Source: Methanomicrobium sp.
Lineage (GTDB): Archaea > Halobacteriota > Methanomicrobia > Methanomicrobiales > Methanomicrobiaceae
Assembly (NCBI GenBank): GCA_017553245.1
Contig: JAFZMT010000068.1
Location: 1-5,123, forward strand
Length of the DNA: 5,123 bases
Reading direction: 5' to 3'
Shown: positions 1 to 5,077 of the stretch, piece after piece
How positions within the stretch are numbered: position 1 is the first letter of the stretch
Layout: each line of letters opens with the position of its first letter
Made by a program: the position numbers and the translations under genes
Notes under the pieces: generated by a model
Told to the model about the DNA's origin: nothing
The model's database searches: none
The model's input: the letters and a program-made list of their open reading frames with translations, nothing else

Positions 1-425
1 ATTACAGGCACTATAGCAGATTTCTCTGAAAAACATGAACACAAAGACCAAATTTAGAGAAAATTGTATCAGTGACGAACACTGTAGCGGGCACGCCGAT
101 TCACTTTCGCACCGCACGCCGCCCAATTAAATGCTATCAGCCCATACCGATAATCATACTCAGGAATTCGAAAAATGCCATTGTGATCAGCAATGCTGCA
201 TCATCAGATACAAACACAATATGCAAAAAGAAGCATGCAAACCGGCAACTGCCGCATTGATGATCCGACACTGCCCCATCATGACATACGTACATTATAC
301 CTGCGGAGATACTGATTTTCATTGGGTGTACCCTCACCATTCATATTTTGGGTGCCGATCGGTTTTTGCGCAGAACATCTATTATACGCAATTATAAAAT
401 ACAAGGAGAGATTAACAAATAAACA
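1..425. other. Gene-free upstream region
   Basis: I find no convincing gene here. The short open frames on both strands (62 to 88 codons) have compositions unlike real proteins, rich in Cys, His and Ile with no recognisable motif, and none has a good ribosome binding site. Small structures are visible: an 8-bp direct repeat GCACGCCG at 91-98 and 114-121, the 11-bp palindrome CAGCA-A-TGCTG at 188-198, and AATGCTAT at 130-137, which recurs in both other long intergenic regions. The last 50 bp are AT-rich and probably hold the promoter of the recombinase gene. The stretch could also contain a small RNA or the decayed end of an upstream gene, but nothing proves it. Confidence 0.5.
377..410 (+). 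promoter_or_regulatory. Probable promoter and ribosome binding site of the recombinase gene
   Basis: Two TATA-like boxes are visible, TCTATTATAC at 377-386 and ATTATAAAAT at 391-400. A purine-rich Shine-Dalgarno-like AAGGAGAG lies at 403-410. It is 15 nt from the ATG at 426, longer than usual. No start codon can lie nearer, because an in-frame TAA sits at 420-422. Archaeal transcription starts about 25 nt after the TATA box, so the first box would keep the ribosome site in the message, while the second would give an almost leaderless transcript. Confidence 0.4.
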
Positions 426-1343
426 ATGAAAGGGGATTATTTTTCGGAATGGCTGAAAAGGTTCAGCTACCAGCTTAAGATGAGGAATTATTCCCAGCGT
501 ACAATCAAAAGTTATGAGGCGACGATAAAGATCTTCGCCTACTACATGTGGATTGTCAGAAATAAGGGTCAGGATAAACTCTCGGTCTTCTGGACGGACA
601 TTACCAAAGGACGACTCGATACCGAGATAGATGTCTCGACCGCCCAGATTAACGACTTTCTGATGTTCATCTCGAATGAAAAAGAATACAAACCGACGAC
701 TCTGCGCCGCCATATTTCATCATTAAGCTCATTTTACAAGTTTTGCTACACTCAGGAGGCTATCGGCGCCAACCCGATGATAAGTATCGACCGACCGAAA
801 CTGAAGGAAAAAGAGCTGAAATACTTAAAGCACAATCAGGTGATGAAACTCCTTGAATCAATAAAGGATGACCGTGACAGGCTCATAATACGGACAATTT
901 ATGCCACCGGCGTCCGAGTCTCCGAGCTATGCGGAATCGATATATCCAACATCGATTTTGAAGACCACACCATCCGTATTCTCGGAAAAGGAGGTAAAGT
1001 CAGGACGGTTTTCGTCGACGAAGAAACACTTGCCGAGATAGATAAATTCGCCGGCGGCAGAATCGACGGTCCGCTTTTCATAGGGCAGATGAACCAGCCA
1101 ATATCACCGCGAACAGTCCAGTATATCTTCACAAAATACGCTCCGAAAGGGATAACGCCGCACAAAATCCGCCACAGCTACGCCAGCGAACTTTACAGAC
1201 GCTCGAAAAATCTGCGTGTTGTCCAGGAAAATCTCGGTCACAGCTCGATTCAGACCACCGAAATCTACCTGCATACCGACGTGGACGAAAGAAAAGACAT
1301 CTATCAGAAGTATTTCCCGCTGTCAAATAAAAAATCGGAATAA
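426..1343 (+). CDS. xerA: Tyrosine recombinase, XerA-like (complete, 305 aa)
   Basis: This is a site-specific tyrosine recombinase of the phage-integrase/XerCD family, which cuts and rejoins DNA through a 3'-phosphotyrosine. An N-terminal SAM-like core-binding domain covers about residues 7-110 (NYSQRTIKSY at 21-30, TLRRHISSLSSFY at 92-104). The catalytic domain covers about 130-298. All expected active-site residues are visible: R164 in ATGVRVSEL, the hairpin lysine K191 in GKGGKVR, H246 and R249 in HKIRH, H272 in LGHSS, and the nucleophile Y281 in TEIYLH. The length is slightly above the roughly 285-300 usual for Xer proteins; the extra residues appear to lie around 45-69 in the N-terminal domain. 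It stands alone, with housekeeping genes downstream and no phage or transposon genes. That favours the chromosomal dimer-resolving XerA over an element integrase, although an integrase from an element ending left of the window cannot be excluded. The start is fixed by an in-frame stop just upstream. Confidence 0.88.
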   Translation: MKGDYFSEWLKRFSYQLKMRNYSQRTIKSYEATIKIFAYYMWIVRNKGQDKLSVFWTDITKGRLDTEIDVSTAQINDFLMFISNEKEYKPTTLRRHISSLSSFYKFCYTQEAIGANPMISIDRPKLKEKELKYLKHNQVMKLLESIKDDRDRLIIRTIYATGVRVSELCGIDISNIDFEDHTIRILGKGGKVRTVFVDEETLAEIDKFAGGRIDGPLFIGQMNQPISPRTVQYIFTKYAPKGITPHKIRHSYASELYRRSKNLRVVQENLGHSSIQTTEIYLHTDVDERKDIYQKYFPLSNKKSE

Positions 1344-1352
1344 ACCAATCAC

Positions 1353-1383
1353 TTTTTTTCACCCGCGATGCACTCCGTGAAAA
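1353..1383 (+). terminator. Probable terminator after the recombinase gene
   Basis: A run of seven T residues (1353-1359) lies 9 nt after the stop codon, the usual archaeal oligo-T termination signal. It overlaps a 7-bp inverted repeat, TTTTCAC at 1356-1362 and GTGAAAA at 1377-1383, with a 14-nt loop. The T-run precedes the stem instead of following it, so the T-run itself is the likelier signal. Confidence 0.5.
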
Positions 1384-1413
1384 TTAGGGGAATATTAAGC
1401 CATTTTAAACGAA

Positions 1414-1449
1414 TGAAGTCTTCAGTGTGCTTTTCTGTAAAAATACAGA
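1414..1449. repeat. Two perfect inverted repeats, possible operators
   Basis: TGAAG-T-CTTCA occupies 1414-1424, and TCTGTA-AAAA-TACAGA occupies 1434-1449 with 6-bp arms and an A4 centre. Both lie 20 to 80 bp upstream of the TATA-like boxes for the next gene, where archaeal regulators or activators often bind. The function is inferred from position only. Confidence 0.35.
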
Positions 1450-1470
1450 TCCGTCAATAAACCGCGGAAT

Positions 1471-1514
1471 GCTATATTCACTAAGACAAAATATATATTC
1501 TTTTCCTTAGGAAA
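1471..1514 (+). promoter_or_regulatory. Probable promoter of the DUF5806-like/molybdopterin unit
   Basis: Two TATA candidates are present: GCTATATTC at 1471-1479 and AAATATATAT at 1489-1498, the latter preceded by an A-rich stretch resembling a TFB recognition element. The distal box predicts a start near 1502 and a short leader carrying a weak ribosome site (AGGA, 1509-1512). The proximal box predicts a start near 1518-1524, giving an almost leaderless message. A 13-bp palindrome TTTCCT-T-AGGAAA (1502-1514) covers the AGGA, so a protein bound there, or the fold itself, could limit expression. Confidence 0.45.
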
Positions 1515-1523
1515 TAATAATGG

Positions 1524-2531
1524 ATGTCAGAAGGGGAAAACGACAGATATAATACTGAATTAAACGGCAGTCAAAACACCGCGGATTTGCCGGATAACAA
1601 AGAAACTGACGAATTCAAACCGATAAACGCTGTTGAAGCGACCGCCGAAGCAAGTGATACCGTAGTAAATTCGGAAAACACGGAAGCGGAATTAACCGAA
1701 ATTTCATCGGAAATATCAGAAAACACTGAGAATGCGGGCAATACAGAAAATCACGACAATAATGAAAATGATGAAACTCCGGTTGCGGCTGCCGAAGAAA
1801 CCGCCTCACCCGCGGGCAAACAGGATATTCCGCCGCAATCGCCGCAATACAAACCGCCGCATGTGAGAAAACCCCTTACCGAAGAGGAAGAGGCAAGAAT
1901 CAACAAATATAAGAAATTCAAGAAGGTTAACGGCGAGACCTACAAACGCGTCAACACATTCCTCAGAAAACACACATATATTACGGCACGCGAATGGGCA
2001 ATCGCACGTCTCTGCGCCGATTTCACGACACGCAGCGGTGCGGAAATGACGTTTATCGGCGAAAATCTGCCGGATTTGGTGCCGTTTATGACAGATACCT
2101 ATTCACCGCAGGCAGTCAATCAGGCACGTGCGTCGTTCAAGAAAAAGGTCAAGAAATCCGGCGCTTCGTTCTTCTACGGCGCTCTCTGCGGTTTCTTCAC
2201 CGCCGATGAACTCGACGATATTCTCTATGAATCAAGCGAAGTCGCCAGATTCCTGCTCGAAATCGAAGGAACGTCGGTCGATGTCGATGACGAAATCGAG
2301 GTCGAAGACAGAATTACGGACGTTATGCGCAACGTCGCCGAGGCGGCTTCAAGGATTCGGGCGCCGAAACTCCTCGTAGATCCGCAAAAGAACGGGGATG
2401 AGGACGATTTCGACGACGATGACGACTTTGATGACGAAGGCGAAGACGGTGAGTTCACCGAAAGCGCCATGGAAGATATGTCAAAGATTATGGACAGCAT
2501 TGCGCCCGAAAACAAAAACGAAGAGAAATAA
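1524..2531 (+). CDS. Archaeal conserved protein, probable DUF5806 family (335 aa)
   Basis: The function is unknown. The protein has three parts. Residues 1-118 are low-complexity and probably disordered, rich in Glu, Asn, Thr and Ala, with repeated ENTE/NTEN words at 51-76 and a Pro-rich end (PPQSPQYKPPH, 103-113). Residues about 119-280 form a well-ordered domain beginning with a charged helix (TEEEEARINKYKKFKK) and containing TYITAREWAIARLCADF (151-167), MTFIGENLPDLVPFM (175-189), YSPQAVNQAR (193-202) and FFYGALCGFFTADELDD (216-232). From memory this matches the DUF5806 proteins of haloarchaea and methanogens, recalled rather than searched. Residues 291-310 are an Asp/Glu run, followed by a short tail. 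No signal peptide or membrane helix is visible, so it should be cytoplasmic. The next gene starts 23 bp downstream, suggesting co-transcription with the molybdopterin gene. ATG 1524 is chosen by frame; an ATG at 1520 in another frame opens only ten codons. Confidence 0.8.
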   Translation: MSEGENDRYNTELNGSQNTADLPDNKETDEFKPINAVEATAEASDTVVNSENTEAELTEISSEISENTENAGNTENHDNNENDETPVAAAEETASPAGKQDIPPQSPQYKPPHVRKPLTEEEEARINKYKKFKKVNGETYKRVNTFLRKHTYITAREWAIARLCADFTTRSGAEMTFIGENLPDLVPFMTDTYSPQAVNQARASFKKKVKKSGASFFYGALCGFFTADELDDILYESSEVARFLLEIEGTSVDVDDEIEVEDRITDVMRNVAEAASRIRAPKLLVDPQKNGDEDDFDDDDDFDDEGEDGEFTESAMEDMSKIMDSIAPENKNEEK

Positions 2532-2542
2532 TCAATAATTGC

Positions 2543-2547
2543 GGAGG
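2543..2547 (+). promoter_or_regulatory. Strong ribosome binding site of the MobB-MoaE gene
   Basis: GGAGG is complementary to the archaeal 16S rRNA 3' end and lies 7 nt before the ATG at 2555. It is the best site in the window and firmly fixes this start. It lies in the 23-bp gap between two genes, as expected for an internal operon gene that is translated independently. Confidence 0.8.
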
Positions 2548-2554
2548 AAGAATC

Positions 2555-3334
2555 ATGAAGATAATTCACATTACGGGACATTCAAATTCGGGCAAAACAA
2601 CCTTCATTCATAAGCTTTTAGACCGAATGTGCGCCGAATATCCCGATAAGATCGGCGTTATCAAACACATGGGTCATCACTGCTTCGAGCTTGCGCCCGG
2701 CAAAGATACAACGACGCATTTTGAGCACAACGCATATGCGGTCGCCGGAATCGATTCTTCAAAGACCGTCATCGCGGTTCACAGCGACGATTTTAAGACG
2801 ATTTTGGACGGTTTCTGCGATGCGGGACTGCAATTTACAATCATCGAGGGCTTCAAAGATCTCGGCTTTTCCAAGGTTGTCATGGGCGAACTCGACGCAG
2901 AAAAGTGCATTCTCCAAAATCCCACGGTTGACGACGTTATTGATTCGCTTGACCGATTCGATGACTACTATACAATGCAGGGCGTTGTAAAAGAGCTTAA
3001 ATCACAGGTAAATCTGGATAATGCCGGCGCTGTCCTCTCCTTTAACGGCATTGTCCGTAAGTGCACCGGCAGTGAAATGACCGAATATCTGGAGTTTAAC
3101 GACGGCGAATATATCGACGGATTACTCGCCGAAATCGAAGAAAAAGCCCGCAAAGTGCCGGGAATAATCGGCGTGAAATTCTACCACACCAAAGGCAGGA
3201 TATATGCCGGAGGCGACCTGACCTACTTTGCCATAATCGCCGCACACCGTCAGGAAGCATTTGCCGCCATGGCGGACGCCATTGACGAATTAAAAGCCAG
3301 ATTGCACGATGTCGGCAAAGAACTCGCCGCATAA
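2555..3334 (+). CDS. moaE: MobB-MoaE fusion: molybdopterin synthase large subunit with GTP-binding domain (259 aa)
   Basis: Two molybdenum-cofactor domains are fused. Residues 1 to about 138 resemble MobB, a P-loop GTPase that assists dinucleotide attachment to the pterin: P-loop GHSNSGKTT (8-16), GVIKHMGHH (34-42), PGKDTTTH (48-55) and TIIEGFKDLG (95-104). Residues about 142-259 resemble MoaE, the subunit of molybdopterin synthase that converts precursor Z to molybdopterin with sulfur from MoaD: GAVLSFNGIVRK (158-169, R168), AAHR (229-232, H231/R232) and LKAR (246-249). K247 matches the first catalytic lysine of E. coli MoaE. The usual P-x-W-K segment after it is replaced by RLHDVGKE, with K255 one position later than expected, and the protein ends four residues on, so the C-terminal tail is short. 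Similar fusions are known in Euryarchaeota. In a methanogen the product would feed molybdo- or tungstopterin enzymes. Its MoaD/SAMP partner is not in the window. It is probably co-transcribed with the gene before it. Confidence 0.88.
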   Translation: MKIIHITGHSNSGKTTFIHKLLDRMCAEYPDKIGVIKHMGHHCFELAPGKDTTTHFEHNAYAVAGIDSSKTVIAVHSDDFKTILDGFCDAGLQFTIIEGFKDLGFSKVVMGELDAEKCILQNPTVDDVIDSLDRFDDYYTMQGVVKELKSQVNLDNAGAVLSFNGIVRKCTGSEMTEYLEFNDGEYIDGLLAEIEEKARKVPGIIGVKFYHTKGRIYAGGDLTYFAIIAAHRQEAFAAMADAIDELKARLHDVGKELAA

Positions 3335-3369
3335 TTGCATAATTAACATAATTACATTACAGCATAATT
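3330..3369 (+). repeat. CATAATT short repeat overlapping the moaE stop
   Basis: CATAATT occurs four times, at 3330-3336, 3338-3344, 3347-3353 and 3363-3369. The first copy contains the TAA stop codon. A related CAATAATT follows at 3373-3380. Spacing is irregular (8, 9 and 16 bp), so this is not a clean tandem array. It may be slippage-derived or simply AT-rich 3' untranslated sequence. Confidence 0.55.
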
Positions 3370-3386
3370 CAACAATAATTTCAATC

Positions 3387-3392
3387 TTTTTT
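3387..3392 (+). terminator. Possible oligo-T terminator after moaE
   Basis: A six-T run lies about 52 nt beyond the moaE stop codon, in AT-rich sequence without a clear stem. Such runs are sufficient for termination in many archaea. The further T5 runs at 3457-3461 and 3466-3470 could act as back-up sites. Confidence 0.35.
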
Positions 3393-3515
3393 CGAGCCGT
3401 ATTTTACCGACGCAATTACCTCAAATCAGCACCTGATTCAGAAATTAAAGGACATATTTTTGGCATTTTTCCAGAAAGTTTCACAAAAATTCAGTAAATG
3501 ATCGGTCAGTAACTC

Positions 3516-3543
3516 AAAATTATAAACCATATAATGCTATATG
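3516..3543 (+). promoter_or_regulatory. Possible promoter upstream of glmM
   Basis: AAAATTATAAACC (3516-3528) contains a TATA-like core. The next bases form a perfect inverted repeat CATATA-ATGC-TATATG (3528-3543), itself TATA-like. A start about 25 nt beyond the first box would fall near 3549, just at the foot of the 3550-3586 hairpin. Later candidates are CTATAAACC (3591-3599) and AAAATATC (3659-3666). I cannot decide which box drives glmM. Confidence 0.35.
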
Positions 3544-3549
3544 TAAGCG

Positions 3550-3586
3550 ATGCTGAATTACGCAATTATCGAGCATATTTCAGCAT
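3550..3586 (+). other. Imperfect hairpin in the presumed glmM leader
   Basis: ATGCTGAA (3550-3557) is the exact reverse complement of TTCAGCAT (3579-3586). Moving inward, TA/TA and GC/GC pairs follow, each after a single mismatch, leaving a loop of about nine bases. It could be an RNA structure in a long leader, part of a small RNA, or a protein-binding palindrome in DNA. No known riboswitch class is recognised. Confidence 0.4.
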
Positions 3587-3708
3587 GACACTATAAACCG
3601 AAAATAGACTCGCATCTCCGCACACGATACCGCACCCCCAACACATGCGGAAAAGCAACAAAATATCATGAAGCAGGCACAATATTGAAAGATATCCAAA
3701 GTGAATAC

Positions 3709-3712
3709 AGGT
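3709..3712 (+). promoter_or_regulatory. Ribosome binding site deciding the glmM start
   Basis: AGGT lies 6 nt before ATG 3719 and matches part of the archaeal Shine-Dalgarno AGGAGGT. The in-frame GTG at 3701 has no comparable site. Together with the usual family N-terminus, which begins only a few residues before KQLFGTNGVRG, this favours ATG 3719. Confidence 0.5.
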
Positions 3713-3718
3713 AAGGCA

Positions 3719-5077
3719 ATGTCAGAAGAACCAAAGAAACAGTTATTCGGAACAAACGGAGTCCGCGGTGTCATCGGGGAATCAATGAACCCGACACTTG
3801 CAATGAAGATAGGTCTCTCACTGGGCACAATACGCAAAGGAAAACTTGCGGTCGGCATGGATACCAGAACCTCGGGACCTGCGCTCATAAACGCGGTAAA
3901 GGCAGGCATTCTTGCCGCGGGCTGCGACGTGGTCGATTTGGGCGTTCTCCCCACCCCCGCACTGCAATATATAATAAAGAAGTATTACGACGGCGGCGCC
4001 ATGATCACGGCATCGCACAACCCCCCCGAGTACAACGGCATTAAAATCATAGATGCCGACGGAACCGAGATGGACGATGAATCGACAATTGCGCTTGAAA
4101 AAGTCCTCTTCTCCGAATCCTACACCGTTCGCGACTGGAAAAATGTCGGCACCGAAACCTCCGCTCACGAACGTATCAATGAGTACATCGACGGCATTGT
4201 ATCGCAGTTTCCCAAAGCCGACAAAGAATACATCATAGCCGCCGACCCGGGAAGCGGACCGGCATGCCTGACCACCCCGGTCATACTCACCAAACTCGGC
4301 TGCAAAGTCCACACCGTCAACGGCAACTGCGACGGCAGATTCCCGGGAAGACTCCCCGAGCCCTCCGCGGAAGGACTCAAAGCCCTCTCCGAGCTTGTTG
4401 TCTCCACCGGCGCCGAATTCGGTATCGCTCATGACGGCGATGCCGACAGGGCTGTCTTCGTCGACGACAAAGGCGAATACGTCGAAGAAAACGAGGAATT
4501 CGCCCTTATGCTCATGTATCTGGCAAAGAACAGGAAAGATAAGAGAGAAGGCGTCGTGGTAACGCCGGTAAGCACATCCTTCATTGCCGAAGCCGTTGCA
4601 AAGCAGATAAACTGCCGAACGGTTTATACAAAGGTCGGCAGCATCTATGTCGCAAGAAAGATGCTCGAACTTGAGGCAAAAGGTGAGAATGTTGTCTTCG
4701 GCGGCGAAGGCAACGGCGGTCTGATATATCCGAATCACCAGCACTGCCGTGACGGCGGCATGTCGGCTGCGGCAATGCTTGCACTCATAGCATCGGAAGG
4801 CAAGAAACTCTCCGAACTCAGAAAGGAACTCCCGCCGCGGCACATGCTGCGTGAGAAGATATACACAAAGAATGCGGCGGAAGTCTTAAAGAAGACGGAA
4901 AGCGCATTCGCCGGCGACAGACTCGACAAAACCGACGGAATCAGAATCAACCGTGACGGAATGTGGGCACTCATCCGCCCCTCGGGCACCGAGCCGTTCA
5001 TGAGACTCTTTGTCGAGGCAAAGACAAAAGAGGAAGCCGAAAAGTTCTGCAACGAAATAAAGAGTAAGATAGAATAG
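3719..5077 (+). CDS. glmM: Phosphoglucosamine mutase, archaeal GlmM type (452 aa)
   Basis: This alpha-D-phosphohexomutase interconverts glucosamine-6-phosphate and glucosamine-1-phosphate on the way to UDP-N-acetylglucosamine, used for glycans and S-layer glycosylation. From ATG 3719 the landmarks are: KQLFGTNGVRG (7-17) at the N-terminus; the phosphoserine loop TASHNP (97-102), with S99 as the phosphorylated serine; the Mg-binding loop DGDADR (239-244); the sugar-recognition loop GGEGNGG (328-334); and the phosphate-binding loop RPSGTEP (420-426). All four domains are complete and the length is normal for the family. An in-frame GTG at 3701 would add six residues (MNTGKA) but lacks a good ribosome site. 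The archaeal GEGNG loop makes glucosamine specificity likely, but a phosphomannomutase or a dual-specificity enzyme cannot be ruled out by reading alone. No other amino-sugar genes lie in the window, and the long upstream gap suggests its own promoter. The last two codons lie inside the repeat that follows. Confidence 0.9.
   Translation: MSEEPKKQLFGTNGVRGVIGESMNPTLAMKIGLSLGTIRKGKLAVGMDTRTSGPALINAVKAGILAAGCDVVDLGVLPTPALQYIIKKYYDGGAMITASHNPPEYNGIKIIDADGTEMDDESTIALEKVLFSESYTVRDWKNVGTETSAHERINEYIDGIVSQFPKADKEYIIAADPGSGPACLTTPVILTKLGCKVHTVNGNCDGRFPGRLPEPSAEGLKALSELVVSTGAEFGIAHDGDADRAVFVDDKGEYVEENEEFALMLMYLAKNRKDKREGVVVTPVSTSFIAEAVAKQINCRTVYTKVGSIYVARKMLELEAKGENVVFGGEGNGGLIYPNHQHCRDGGMSAAAMLALIASEGKKLSELRKELPPRHMLREKIYTKNAAEVLKKTESAFAGDRLDKTDGIRINRDGMWALIRPSGTEPFMRLFVEAKTKEEAEKFCNEIKSKIE

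Larger units (their letters stand above)
3335..3718. other. AT-rich intergenic region before glmM
   Basis: No credible gene lies in this 384-bp gap. In order it holds the CATAATT repeats, a T6 tract, a 9-bp palindrome CTGATTCAG (3433-3441), two T5 tracts (3457-3461 and 3466-3470), a direct repeat TCAGTAA (3491-3497 and 3506-3512), TATA-like boxes, a 37-nt imperfect hairpin and a GC-rich 5-bp hairpin CCGCA/TGCGG (3630-3634 and 3646-3650). It is long for a gap between two same-strand genes, leaving room for a long leader or a small RNA. Confidence 0.5.

Noticed and set aside
21..62. Inverted repeat TTTCTCT (21-27) with AGAGAAA (56-62)
   Set aside because: The arms are only seven bases around a 28-base loop in AT-rich DNA, which is easily expected by chance.
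137..340. A minus-strand frame with a hydrophobic end that might be a small membrane protein
   Set aside because: The translation is short and Cys-rich, its hydrophobic part is interrupted by charged residues, and I see no supported ribosome site or homology. It could be a remnant but cannot be supported.
279..713. A 144-codon minus-strand frame crossing the start of the recombinase
   Set aside because: Half of it is antisense to the conserved recombinase N-terminus. It has no recognisable motif, and the recombinase is certain.
426..1343. Integron or mobile-element integrase
   Set aside because: No attachment-site duplication, tRNA gene, cassette or phage gene is visible, and the flanking genes are housekeeping.
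1520..1552. A ten-codon frame starting at ATG 1520, overlapping the start at 1524
   Set aside because: It could be a leader peptide if the message is leaderless, but its basic short sequence has no support and the overlap may be accidental.
3701..3721. GTG at 3701 as the glmM start
   Set aside because: It adds six residues not expected in the family and lacks a ribosome site, while ATG 3719 has AGGT at suitable spacing. It remains a possible alternative.
3818..4843. A 341-codon open frame on the minus strand
   Set aside because: It lies entirely inside glmM, antisense to the coding strand. Its Val/Gly/Phe/Ala-rich translation has no motif, and it follows from codon bias in the real gene.
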